DNA from: Hyphomonas sp.
Lineage (GTDB): Bacteria > Pseudomonadota > Alphaproteobacteria > Caulobacterales > Hyphomonadaceae
Direction of reading: 5' to 3'
Assembly: GCF_022844445.1 (NCBI RefSeq)
Contig: NZ_JALHLS010000014.1
Span: forward strand, 1-64,000
DNA: 64,000 nt
The notes below the pieces were generated by a model that searched no databases, was not told the DNA's origin, and saw nothing but the letters and a program-made list of their open reading frames with translations. Both the position numbers and the translations under genes were made by a program. Shown here in pieces: positions 1 to 8,296 of the stretch (within the stretch, counting starts at the first letter, position 1; every line of letters starts with the position of its first letter).

Positions 1-2
1 CG

Positions 3-443
3 CCGCCGCCGCCCCCGCCGCCGCCCCCGCCTCCGCCGCCCCCGCCGCCTCCGCCGGTGGAAACGACTGAGACGGTTCAGCAGCAGTGCTCGGCACTCAG
101 CCAGGAGTTCGTCGTTTACTTCGAGTGGGATCGCTCGGATCTGACGAGCCAGGCCGCTGCGGTTATCGATCAGGCAGTTGCCAACATCACCGCCGCAACG
201 GGCTGCGCCCCGGGTTCGGTGGCAATCGTCGGTCACACCGATACGTCGGGTGGTTCGGCTTACAACGAGGCTCTCTCGGTTCGCCGTGCTGACGTCGTTG
301 CTGCCGCTCTTACCGAGCGTGGCATCGGTGCCTCGATCATCAACAAAGCTGGTAAGGGCGAAACCGCTCTCGCCAAGGCAACCAATGACGGCGTGCGCGA
401 ACCGCTGAACCGTCGTTCGGAAGTCACGATCGTCGTCCAGTAA
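3..443 (+). CDS. OmpA family outer-membrane protein, C-terminal part (5' truncated by window)
   Basis: The reading frame is open from the window edge. It begins with about 18 consecutive proline codons, then about 128 residues forming an OmpA C-terminal domain. That domain normally binds peptidoglycan in the periplasm and anchors the outer membrane. Signature pieces are FVVYFEWDRSDL, GHTDTSGGSAYNE with the conserved Asp, and NRRSEV with the conserved Arg near the end. The proline tract is probably the linker to an N-terminal beta-barrel lying outside the window. The GTG at 57 is read here as an internal valine, because the frame continues upstream without a stop. A strong terminator follows, so this gene ends its transcription unit. 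Confidence 0.9.
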   Translation, partial: PPPPPPPPPPPPPPPPPPVETTETVQQQCSALSQEFVVYFEWDRSDLTSQAAAVIDQAVANITAATGCAPGSVAIVGHTDTSGGSAYNEALSVRRADVVAAALTERGIGASIINKAGKGETALAKATNDGVREPLNRRSEVTIVVQ

Positions 444-466
444 TTACTGGAAGACTTACAAGTCAG

Positions 467-499
467 ACGGCCCGGCAGTTTGCCGGGCCGTTTTTGTTT
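467..499 (+). terminator. Rho-independent terminator after the OmpA-like gene
   Basis: A perfect 11-bp stem (ACGGCCCGGCA, 467-477, with TGCCGGGCCGT, 481-491) closes on a 3-nt loop and runs into a T-rich tail. It lies 24 bases after the OmpA stop codon and separates that gene from the arginine operon. Confidence 0.9.
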
Positions 500-553
500 G
501 GGCCCGGCCCCGCGAGGCTTGCCGCCCCGTTCCAGCTGTGAAACCAAGGGCAC

Positions 554-1813
554 ATGACAGAGCTAGCCAGACTGACCGCCGACGACGAATCTGCCCGCGA
601 GCGCCTCTATGCGGCGGCGCCGGAAATGCTCAGCCGTACCCGCAGCTGGTCAGCCCACAATACCGGCAGCCTGAACACTGAAGGCCTGCGCCGCTTCGCG
701 CCGAAGCTCGCCGACGCGTTCTCGGCGCTAGAAGCGGACATACAGCTTGTCCAGGGACCTGGCTTCGAAGCCGTAGGCGCCGATGGCAAGACCACGGAAA
801 CCCATTCCGGCCCGATCGTCGAAATCTCGTCGCGTCCGGACGCGCCGATTCAGGTCGTTATGTCCGGCCACTACGATACGGTGTTTTCGCCCGGCGTGTT
901 CGAAACGGTGACTGACTTACCGGATGGCCGCGTGAACGGCCCCGGCATGGCCGACATGAAGGGCGGCATCTGTGTGATGCTGGAAGCGCTGAAGGCATTT
1001 GAAGCCGGCAAACTCAAGGATCGCCTCGGTTACCGGATCGTGCTTACGCCGGATGAGGAAATCGGCAACTTCTCCAGCGCCGAATCGCTCCGCCGTGCGG
1101 CCTCGGCCGGCGCACTCATCGGCATGACTTACGAGCCCGCGATGGAGACGGGGGCTATGGCTGGCGGCCGTAAAGGATCCGCCGTGTTCGACATCGTACT
1201 GCATGGCCGTGCCGCGCATGCGGGCCGAGCCAAGGAAGAGGGCCGCAGCGCCATCGAGGCCGCTGCTGAACTTGTCGTCGGGCTGGAAGGCCTCAACAAC
1301 AAGTTCGGCGGGGTCACCTTCAATGTTGGCTCCATCGAAGGCGGCGCACCGGTCAACATCGTGCCGGATCTAGCCATCGTGCGTTTTGGCGCGCGTGCGC
1401 CCGATCATCAGTCAGCGGAATGGGCAAGCCAGCAGGTGCGTCAGCTGTTTGAGCGCGCTGTGGCGCGCGACGGTATCCACGGCCATCTGCATGGCGGTTT
1501 TTATCGGCCGCCCAAGCCGCGCAATACGGCGCAGCAGGCCCTGTTCGATGCCGTGCATGCCACTGGCCGCGCCATCGGGCTCGATATCGAATTCGTGGAC
1601 ACCGGCGGCGTCTGCGAAGGCAACAACATTTTCGCGGCCGGTGTGCCCAACGTGGACACGCTGGGCGTGCGTGGCGGGCGCATTCATTCGTCGGAAGAAT
1701 TCGTCATTACAGAGAGCTTTCCGGAACGAGCGCTCCTGTCTGCACTGATCCTTAACCGGCTCGCAGATGGCCGGATCGATGGGCGACGTATCAAGGAACT
1801 GATGGGGCGTTAG
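554..1813 (+). CDS. M20 family metallopeptidase, CPG2/glutamate carboxypeptidase-like; possible AstE substitute
   Basis: A 419-residue zinc hydrolase with the M20 metal-site motifs in order: SGHYDTVF (His and bridging-region Asp), GPGMADMKGG (metal-bridging Asp) and TPDEEIG (catalytic Glu plus metal Glu). The pattern resembles carboxypeptidase G2, which removes glutamate from N-acyl-glutamate compounds. There is no signal peptide, so it is cytoplasmic. It is the first gene of the arginine succinyltransferase operon and ends 2 bases before astA. The last AST step hydrolyses N-succinylglutamate, normally by the M14-type AstE, which is not seen here. I infer that this enzyme may do that step. 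The family call is firm; the substrate is inferred from context. Confidence 0.85.
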   Translation: MTELARLTADDESARERLYAAAPEMLSRTRSWSAHNTGSLNTEGLRRFAPKLADAFSALEADIQLVQGPGFEAVGADGKTTETHSGPIVEISSRPDAPIQVVMSGHYDTVFSPGVFETVTDLPDGRVNGPGMADMKGGICVMLEALKAFEAGKLKDRLGYRIVLTPDEEIGNFSSAESLRRAASAGALIGMTYEPAMETGAMAGGRKGSAVFDIVLHGRAAHAGRAKEEGRSAIEAAAELVVGLEGLNNKFGGVTFNVGSIEGGAPVNIVPDLAIVRFGARAPDHQSAEWASQQVRQLFERAVARDGIHGHLHGGFYRPPKPRNTAQQALFDAVHATGRAIGLDIEFVDTGGVCEGNNIFAAGVPNVDTLGVRGGRIHSSEEFVITESFPERALLSALILNRLADGRIDGRRIKELMGR

Positions 1814-1815
1814 CC

Positions 1816-2856
1816 ATGGCGACAGCATATGTTATGCGTCCGTCGCGTCTGGACGATCTCGACGCGCTGACGCAGCTTGCCGAATTGTCCGGACCCGGAT
1901 TTACCAGTCTGCCGGTAGACGAGGGAATCCTGAAAGAGCGCCTCGAGAAGTCGGACCGCGCTTTCCACGGTCGCCAGCGCAATCTCCAGTATGGCAAGTA
2001 TCTGATGATGATGGAGCATGTGCCGACCGGGCAGGTCGTCGGATGCTCTGCGGTCAAGGCCGGCACGGGCATCGACCAGCCTTTCTTCAATTATCGCATC
2101 ATCACGCTCGCACAGGCGAGCCACGCCGCCGGAAATCTTCGCTTCGACATGGACGCGCTGGTCCTCACCAATGAGTATGTGGGGTACACCGAAGTGGGCA
2201 CACTATTCATCAAGCCAGACCATCGCGGCGGCGGGGCAGGGCGGCTTGCGGCGCAGTCTCGCTACCTCCTGATGGCCGCCGCCCCCGAACGCTTCAGTGA
2301 CCGCGTGCTTGCCGAGCTTCGCGGCGTGGTCGACGAGAAGGGCGAGTCGCCTTTCTGGGAATGCCTCGGGCGGCACTTCTTCCGCATGGATTTCGCCGAT
2401 GCCGACAAACTGTCGGCGACCACCGACAATCAGTTCATTGTCGATCTGATGCCCCGCTATCCGATCTATGTGGATCTGCTGCCGCCCGAAGCGCGCGAAG
2501 TCATCGGGCGTTGCCACTCTGATGGTGTCGGTGCGCACAAACTGCTGCAGTGGGAGGGGTTTGACTTTGATCGAACCGTCGACATTTTCGACGGCGGCCC
2601 GCTCGTCGCCGCGCAGCGCCGGCATATCCGAACGATCCTGGAAAGCCGAATCGTGACCGTTGAGGCAGGCTCCACCGATGGTGACGCAGACGCGCGCCAG
2701 GGACTCTTGTCGAGCAACCGCCTTCCGGACTTCCGGGTGACTCTCGGCCGGTTCGCGCGGCGAGGAGAGAGCGGGCTGGTTGCCGCCCCGGATGTGCTTG
2801 ACGCCCTGAAACTGAAACCTGGCTCTCCCGCGAGAGTTTGGATGCGGAGCAAGTGA
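1816..2856 (+). CDS. astA: Arginine N-succinyltransferase
   Basis: A GNAT-fold enzyme of 346 residues that transfers succinyl from succinyl-CoA to arginine, the first step of the AST pathway of arginine breakdown. The CoA-binding segment is seen in FIKPDHRGGGAGRLAAQ at roughly residues 132-149. The family signatures near NEYVGYTEVGTLF and the DNQFIVDLMPRYPIYV stretch are typical of AstA. The length matches the family (about 340). It starts 2 bases after the M20 peptidase and its TGA overlaps the ATG of astD by one base, so translational coupling is likely. Confidence 0.95.
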   Translation: MATAYVMRPSRLDDLDALTQLAELSGPGFTSLPVDEGILKERLEKSDRAFHGRQRNLQYGKYLMMMEHVPTGQVVGCSAVKAGTGIDQPFFNYRIITLAQASHAAGNLRFDMDALVLTNEYVGYTEVGTLFIKPDHRGGGAGRLAAQSRYLLMAAAPERFSDRVLAELRGVVDEKGESPFWECLGRHFFRMDFADADKLSATTDNQFIVDLMPRYPIYVDLLPPEAREVIGRCHSDGVGAHKLLQWEGFDFDRTVDIFDGGPLVAAQRRHIRTILESRIVTVEAGSTDGDADARQGLLSSNRLPDFRVTLGRFARRGESGLVAAPDVLDALKLKPGSPARVWMRSK

Positions 2857-4310
2857 TGGCGGATGGTGTCTACATCGATGGTCAATGGCGAACCGGGCAT
2901 GGCCCGGCTTTCGCCAAATCTTGCCCGGCCACGGGGGAGATGATTTGGCAGGGTGCATCAGCAGACGGCGCCGAAGTCGCCGCGGCCGTTGCGTCTGCCC
3001 GCAAGTCATTCCGAGACTGGTCGCGCCGCCCGCAAGGTGAGCGCACGGCGATACTTGAGCGGTATGCGGATGAAATTGGTAAGCGCGCGGAGGCGATTGC
3101 GGAAGTTATCAGCCGCGAAATGGGAAAGGCCCTTTGGGACTCGCGCGGCGAAGCCGCCACGATGAAAGCCAAGATTGCCGTATCGATCGCCGCACAAAAG
3201 GAGCGCGCAGGCGAAAGAACGGAGAATGCCGCCTTCGGCGGCTCGCAGCTAACACATCGCCCCCACGGCGTGATGGCCGTGTTCGGCCCTTTCAATTTCC
3301 CCGGTCACCTGCCGAACGGGCACATCGTACCCGCGCTGCTGGCGGGCAACACATGCGTGTTCAAGCCGAGCGAGCTGGCCCCTGGCGTTGCAGCGCTGAT
3401 GGCGGAGTGTTTCCAAGCTGCCGGCCTTCCGCCGGGCTGTCTCAACATCGTCCAGGGCGGACGCGATACCGGCGCCGCCCTGATCGCGCAGGACATCAAC
3501 GGTCTTCTCTTCACCGGATCTGCCGCGACCGGCGTCTATTTCCACAAACACTTCGCGGGCCGTCCGGATGTCATCCTCGCGCTCGAGATGGGCGGCAACA
3601 ATCCGCTGATCATCTGGAACCCTGCCGACGTCGACGCCGCCGCCGACATCGCCGCCCAGTCGGCTTACCTCACCACAGGCCAGCGTTGTTCTTGCGCGCG
3701 CCGGGTGATTCTGCCGGCGGGCCAGTTCGGGGACGCCGTCATCGACGCTATTGTCTCACGCGCCAGGGGGCTGCGCATCGGCGCGTGGGACGAGCCAGAT
3801 ATCTTCATGGGACCGCTGGTCTCCGAAAAGGCGCGCACGCAGGCGGTCGAGTTTCAGGCGATGCTGGTCGCCCATGGCGCAAAGCCGATCCTGTCCCTCG
3901 ATGCCATGCCTCGCGGCGGAGGCTTTGTTTCGCCTGGCATCGTGGATGTCACGGACGCATCCGGCTACCCGGACGAAGAACTGTTTGGTCCGCTCATGCA
4001 GGTCGTCCGTGTCAGGACATTCGAGGACGCCATAGCCCAAGCCAATGCCACCAGGTACGGCCTTTCTGGCGGCCTTGTCAGTGATGATGACAGCCTGTGG
4101 ACCATCGCGTACCGCGAGATGCGGGCCGGTGTGCTGAATCGAAACCGGCCGACTGCCGGCGCCAGCGGTTCCATGCCCTTCGGTGGTCCCGGCCTTTCCG
4201 GCAACTTCCGCCCAGGCGCGTACTATGCCGCTGACTATTGCGCGTGGCCGCAGGCCAGCCAGCTCGCTCCAACGGCGGCCCGTATGACCGCGCCCGGATT
4301 TCCTGCCTGA
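2856..4310 (+). CDS. astD: N-succinylglutamate 5-semialdehyde dehydrogenase
   Basis: An NAD-dependent aldehyde dehydrogenase of 484 residues that oxidises succinylglutamate semialdehyde to succinylglutamate. The nucleotide-binding FTGSAATG, the general base Glu (LEMGGNNP, about residue 244) and the catalytic Cys (GQRCSCARR, about residue 278) are all present. GQRCxCARR is characteristic of AstD. I chose the ATG at 2856, which overlaps the astA stop as TGATG and has GGAG at 2846-2849. A TTG 18 bases upstream is in frame but less likely. The AST genes follow the order A-D-B here, with a methyltransferase inserted before astB. Confidence 0.95.
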   Translation: MADGVYIDGQWRTGHGPAFAKSCPATGEMIWQGASADGAEVAAAVASARKSFRDWSRRPQGERTAILERYADEIGKRAEAIAEVISREMGKALWDSRGEAATMKAKIAVSIAAQKERAGERTENAAFGGSQLTHRPHGVMAVFGPFNFPGHLPNGHIVPALLAGNTCVFKPSELAPGVAALMAECFQAAGLPPGCLNIVQGGRDTGAALIAQDINGLLFTGSAATGVYFHKHFAGRPDVILALEMGGNNPLIIWNPADVDAAADIAAQSAYLTTGQRCSCARRVILPAGQFGDAVIDAIVSRARGLRIGAWDEPDIFMGPLVSEKARTQAVEFQAMLVAHGAKPILSLDAMPRGGGFVSPGIVDVTDASGYPDEELFGPLMQVVRVRTFEDAIAQANATRYGLSGGLVSDDDSLWTIAYREMRAGVLNRNRPTAGASGSMPFGGPGLSGNFRPGAYYAADYCAWPQASQLAPTAARMTAPGFPA

Positions 4311-4319
4311 GAGGCCGAC

Positions 4320-5147
4320 ATGGATAACAGTGCCCAGATTGACTACTGGAACGGCGCCGCCGGCGAAAAGTGGGTGAGGGATGCAGATCGGCTGGACCGG
4401 ATGCTACAGCCGTTTGCCGAGGCGGTCCTCGCCGCCGCAAAGCCCGTCGCGGGCGAACGGATCATCGATATAGGGTGCGGCGCCGGCGCTCTTTCTTTTG
4501 CAGCGTCGGAAGCCGGCGCGCTCACCACCGGCGTGGATGTATCCGAGCCGCTGATCGCGATCGCGCGGCGCCGCGCAGAGCAGCGGGCGCCGGCTGCACA
4601 ATTTGTAGTGGCCGACGCATCGGCGTGGGCGCCGGATACGAAGGCCGACCTCGTCGTGTCCCGCTTCGGGGTGATGTTCTTCGCCGACCCGGCCAAAGCG
4701 TTCGCAAGTATCCGGAAAGGCACAAAGCCGGGCGGTCGGCTGGCCTTTGCGTGCTGGCGTCCGCTTGCGGAGAATGACTGGGCCCTGATGCCGATCGTCG
4801 CGGCCCTTCCGTTCTTGAAGGAGCCGCCCGCGCCGCCGCCACCCGGCACACCCGGGCCATTTGCGTTCGGAAGCCGGGATTTCGTCTCGGATGTTCTCGC
4901 CCAAGCTGGCTGGTCCGCCGTACGGATCACGCCCTGGGACGGCACTATCGAATTGCCCGGCGCCAATCCGGAAGATACGGCAGACTTCATGCTCGAGATT
5001 GGCCCACTCTCCCGCGCCATTGCGGAGCAAGGGGTCGACCGGGCGAAGGTCAAGGACGCGCTAGTCTCCCAGGTACGACGTCTAGCCGGCGCTGAGGGGC
5101 GCACACATCTGAAGGCCGCTGTCTGGATCGTGGAGGCGACCGCATGA
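4320..5147 (+). CDS. Class I SAM-dependent methyltransferase
   Basis: A 275-residue Rossmann-fold methyltransferase. Motif I is ERIIDIGCGAGALSF (about residues 45-60) and an acidic residue after the second strand (TGVDVSEPLI) would bind the SAM ribose. A Pro-rich loop near residue 165 precedes the C-terminal half. The substrate is not evident. It lies 9 bases after astD and its stop overlaps the astB start by 4 bases (ATGA), so it is co-transcribed with arginine catabolism. It is not a known AST component. It could act on an amino acid, on a ubiquinone-like quinone, or on something unrelated to the pathway. Confidence 0.85.
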   Translation: MDNSAQIDYWNGAAGEKWVRDADRLDRMLQPFAEAVLAAAKPVAGERIIDIGCGAGALSFAASEAGALTTGVDVSEPLIAIARRRAEQRAPAAQFVVADASAWAPDTKADLVVSRFGVMFFADPAKAFASIRKGTKPGGRLAFACWRPLAENDWALMPIVAALPFLKEPPAPPPPGTPGPFAFGSRDFVSDVLAQAGWSAVRITPWDGTIELPGANPEDTADFMLEIGPLSRAIAEQGVDRAKVKDALVSQVRRLAGAEGRTHLKAAVWIVEATA

Positions 5148-6466
5148 ACGTTGCCACCGAAGTCAATTTCGACGGACTGATCGGGCCGAGCCACAATTAT
5201 GGCGGCCTATCCGACGGCAACCTCGCCAGCGCGCGCAATGCGGGCGATGTCTCAAACCCGCGTGAGGCCGCCGTGCAAGGTCTCGAGAAGATGCGCACTT
5301 TGGTGCGTGCCGGTCTCGTTCAAGGTGTTCTCCCGCCGCTTGCGCGCCCGAATTTCGACCTGCTCGTGGCGGCAGGCTTTGCTGGTTCCGATGCAGACAT
5401 CATCGACGCCGCCGCGCGCAGCGCGCCCCGTGTGCTGAAAGCAGCCTGGTCGGCCAGCAGCATGTGGACCGCCAATGCTGCAACCGTCTCGCCCTCTGCC
5501 GATACCGCTGATGGCCGCCTGCATTTTACAGCCGCCAATCTGTCCACGATGCTCCACCGCAGTATTGAGCACCCGGATACGACCGCCACGCTTGTTTCCC
5601 TCTTTGCTGACGAGGAACGCTTTGCCGTGCATGGCGCCTTGCCCGCGCATGCTGACTTTGCCGATGAAGGCGCGGCCAACCACGTCCGTCTCGCGGCGGA
5701 GCATGGCGCGCCCGGTGTGGAGCTGTTCGTATTTGGACGGGATATAGGTGAGACTCTCGCCGGGTTTCCGGCGCGCCAGACGCGGCTCGCCTCGGAATCC
5801 ATCGCCCGGGCGCATGGGCTCAGCGCGCCGCGCGTCGTCTTCGCCCGTCAGGCCCGGCGCGCCATTGAGGCTGGCGCTTTTCACAATGACGTCGTCTGTG
5901 TCGGCGCGCTAGATACGCTCTTCTTCCATGAGCACGCCTTTGAGAATACTGCCGCGACGCTCGAGGCGCTGCGGCACGCGGCAGAAGGCCGGTTTGAGCT
6001 GAAACCCGTGATGGTACCGGACGCCGAAGTGCCGCTTGCCGACGCGATCTCCTCTTACCTGTTCAACTCCCAGCTGCTCCAGTTGCCCGGCGAGGATCGC
6101 CTTGTCCTGATCGCGCCGACCGAGACGCGCGACACGCCGAGTGCTCATGCCTATTGCGAGCGACTAGTCCTCGCGAACGGCCCCATCGGCAGGGTCCAGT
6201 ATGTCGATGTGCGCCAGTCCATGCGCAATGGTGGTGGTCCGGCCTGCCTGCGCCTTCGTGTGGTGATGACCGAAGCGGAAATCGCGGCCTGCCACGCGGG
6301 CGTGCTGCTGGATGAGGAACTGATCGACGAACTGCAGGCGAGCGTCCGTGCCACTTATCGCGACCGTCTCTCGCCCGCCGATCTGGCCGATCCAGCCTTC
6401 GCGGACGAATGCCGTCTGGCCCGCGAAGCCATTCTCGAAATCCTTGACCTCGAGTCTCTCCTATGA
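5144..6466 (+). CDS. astB: N-succinylarginine dihydrolase
   Basis: A 440-residue enzyme of the amidinotransferase superfamily that converts N-succinylarginine to N-succinylornithine, CO2 and ammonia, the second AST step. The N-terminal NFDGLIGPSHNYGGLS is the classic AstB opening. The segment HNDVVCVGALDTLFFHEHAF carries the catalytic His region, and NGGGPACLRLRV near the C-terminus carries the catalytic Cys. The length matches the family. It overlaps the methyltransferase before it and the maiA-like gene after it by 4 bases each, so this is a tightly coupled operon. Confidence 0.95.
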   Translation: MNVATEVNFDGLIGPSHNYGGLSDGNLASARNAGDVSNPREAAVQGLEKMRTLVRAGLVQGVLPPLARPNFDLLVAAGFAGSDADIIDAAARSAPRVLKAAWSASSMWTANAATVSPSADTADGRLHFTAANLSTMLHRSIEHPDTTATLVSLFADEERFAVHGALPAHADFADEGAANHVRLAAEHGAPGVELFVFGRDIGETLAGFPARQTRLASESIARAHGLSAPRVVFARQARRAIEAGAFHNDVVCVGALDTLFFHEHAFENTAATLEALRHAAEGRFELKPVMVPDAEVPLADAISSYLFNSQLLQLPGEDRLVLIAPTETRDTPSAHAYCERLVLANGPIGRVQYVDVRQSMRNGGGPACLRLRVVMTEAEIAACHAGVLLDEELIDELQASVRATYRDRLSPADLADPAFADECRLAREAILEILDLESLL

Positions 6467-7110
6467 TCCGCCTCTATGACTACTGGCGCTCCTCCGCAGC
6501 CTACCGTGTCCGAATCGCTCTGAATCTGAAAGGTGCAGCTTTTGAAACGCTGCAGATTAACATAATTCCGGGTACGGATGAACAATTGGGCGAAAGATAC
6601 CGGGGCATCAATCCGCAGATGCGTGTTCCGTCCATAGAAGTGGACGGAAAGATTTCTGGCCAATCCATGGCGATCATCGAGTGGATCGATGAGGCGTTGC
6701 CGGGTCCGGCGCTGCTTCCCAAAGACACCTGGCAACGCCTTCAGGCGCGCGCCTTTGCCGACATCATCGCCTGCGACATCCACCCACTGAACAATCTCAG
6801 CCCGCTGGCCGTGTTGCGACGCGATTTCGGCGCAGACGAATCCGCCATCAAGCGCTGGTATCAGGACTGGATCCTTCGCGGCTTCGCGGCGCTCGAGACG
6901 ATGGCGATGGAGGCGGGCAGGGGCCCATTCCTGTTCGGCGATACGCCAGGCATTGCCGAGATTGCGCTGGTGCCGCAGGTTTCGAATGCCCGCCGGTTCG
7001 ATACCGATCTCTCCGCTTTTCCGCGCCTGGTTGCGCTCGATGCCGCCTGCCGGGAAGTTGAGGCATTCCGGCGCGCAGCGCCCGAGAACCAGCCAAAGCC
7101 CGCGGCTTAG
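6463..7110 (+). CDS. maiA: Maleylacetoacetate isomerase / zeta-class glutathione S-transferase
   Basis: A 215-residue zeta-class GST. The thioredoxin-like N-terminal domain opens with YDYWRSSAAYRVRIAL; the SSxxxRVRIAL signature contains the catalytic serine pair (residues 10-11), though the Cys often found two residues later is Ala here. The all-helical C-terminal domain has the CDIHPLNN segment typical of MaiA. The family isomerises maleylacetoacetate with glutathione in tyrosine breakdown. Here it is the last gene of the arginine operon, overlapping astB by 4 bases, which is an unexpected partner. Its stop codon overlaps that of the convergent gene downstream. Confidence 0.85.
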   Translation: MIRLYDYWRSSAAYRVRIALNLKGAAFETLQINIIPGTDEQLGERYRGINPQMRVPSIEVDGKISGQSMAIIEWIDEALPGPALLPKDTWQRLQARAFADIIACDIHPLNNLSPLAVLRRDFGADESAIKRWYQDWILRGFAALETMAMEAGRGPFLFGDTPGIAEIALVPQVSNARRFDTDLSAFPRLVALDAACREVEAFRRAAPENQPKPAA

Positions 7111-7907
7111 TCCTGCGATTCGCTGACGACATCATCTGTCTCGCCCGGACGGCGGATTTCGATGATCTCGATTTCCTCTAGTTCGCCCAGCGGCTCTGCC
7201 AGTTTCGACGTGTTGTCATTAAGCCAGGGGATGAGGCCGTTGACCAGGCGTTCGCCCCCGCTGGCTTGATGCCCGCTGCCTGAGCGGCGCAGCTGCACTG
7301 GTGCAACGCAACCTTCATCTGCTTTGTAACGGCGTGAACAGATCAGAGCCGGCGTGACGCCTTCGGCTAGGCCCGTACCGGAATTAGCTTCACCGAACAG
7401 TAATATGCCGCCAAACCGGTCGCGCAGCAGCGGATCGGATTCGAACAGCGGCAGGACGGATGCCGGCAATGGCCTGTCCGTTGCTATAAGGAAAGCGCGG
7501 CCGCGATTATCCGTAGACAGATAGTGTGTCAACGCTGCGGCCGTGTCTTCGTCGACAGTGGCGGCGCGCAGGTAGGGCGCATAAACCGGCCCGGTCTTGC
7601 TGAAGGCGCCTGCCAGATCGTGCAGCTTTTCAGCTGCTTCGTCGCGCCGCTTCTCGATGGCTTGCGTGTCGCTGATTTCCAGCGCCGCCTCGCCCGCAAG
7701 CAGCACGATATCGATGTCCCAGCCCGTCTCCCAGACAGCTGGCGGCGGCAGCTCGGGCCGTTCGGCCCAGCTGTCTGCCGAGGCATAGTCAAACGTTGGC
7801 AGGGCGGGGCCGGTTGCGACCGCCTTGTCCCGCATCGACCAGAGAATTGCACTCACGGCGACCGCCAGCAGGATGGCGATGAGGGCGAGGACAATTTTTC
7901 TGTTCAT
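7107..7907 (-). CDS. Membrane-anchored protein of unknown function
   Basis: A 266-residue protein I do not recognise. An N-terminal hydrophobic segment (about residues 5-24, with Lys/Arg before it) would anchor it in the inner membrane or serve as an uncleaved signal. The rest is probably periplasmic. The mature part has a WAERPELPPPAVWE stretch, a DIDIVLLAGEA strand-like segment, two cysteines (ICSRRYKADEGC) that may form a disulfide, and an acidic C-terminal tail. It lies 17 bases after the DUF6285 gene on the same strand and is probably co-transcribed with it. Its stop codon overlaps the convergent maiA stop. Confidence 0.7.
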   Translation of the reverse strand: MNRKIVLALIAILLAVAVSAILWSMRDKAVATGPALPTFDYASADSWAERPELPPPAVWETGWDIDIVLLAGEAALEISDTQAIEKRRDEAAEKLHDLAGAFSKTGPVYAPYLRAATVDEDTAAALTHYLSTDNRGRAFLIATDRPLPASVLPLFESDPLLRDRFGGILLFGEANSGTGLAEGVTPALICSRRYKADEGCVAPVQLRRSGSGHQASGGERLVNGLIPWLNDNTSKLAEPLGELEEIEIIEIRRPGETDDVVSESQD

Positions 7908-7924
7908 GCACGCGGTTCCCGAGT

Positions 7925-8296
7925 TTAGCGGGCCGCGGTTTTCAGACCCGAATAGCCCGGTTGGTCGACAGACAATTGCGCAATTGTGGTCGATTTGAGA
8001 TGTGGCAGGAGCCCCTCTGTCGAAAGGTTCATGCGTCCCGACCGGATAGCCTCGCAGAGCAGCGCATTCAACTGGTTTGCGCTTTCGCCGGAAGTTCCGA
8101 GCAACCTTTCAAGCCGCGCCTTCTCCTCAGCTTCGGCGGTCGGCCGGATTTCGAGTTCCCGCAGGACCGTGGCGAGGGCATTCGAAGCGACGCGCGCATG
8201 GAATGCCGCATGCCCGGTCAACTGGGGCGCAGCAGACTTGTCGATGAAGTTCTTCACTGCTTCGATCAATTCACGGGCGGAGGGACCATCATGCAT
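7925..8296 (-). CDS. DUF6285 domain protein
   Basis: A 123-residue, mostly helical, charged protein matching the DUF6285 pattern: PSARELIEAVKNFI at the start, then HAAFHARVASNAL. Families of this kind are usually found beside aminoglycoside-phosphotransferase-like genes, as here. I chose the ATG at 8296, which overlaps the end of the phosphotransferase gene. A longer form starting 12 codons upstream is possible but would run further into its neighbour. No catalytic motif is visible. An accessory subunit or stabiliser of the phosphotransferase is a guess from conserved neighbourhood. Confidence 0.75.
   Translation of the reverse strand: MHDGPSARELIEAVKNFIDKSAAPQLTGHAAFHARVASNALATVLRELEIRPTAEAEEKARLERLLGTSGESANQLNALLCEAIRSGRMNLSTEGLLPHLKSTTIAQLSVDQPGYSGLKTAAR

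Noticed and set aside
1..56. The CCG/CCC repeat as a CRISPR-like or satellite repeat
   Set aside because: It is a codon repeat inside an open reading frame and encodes a proline linker; there are no spacers.
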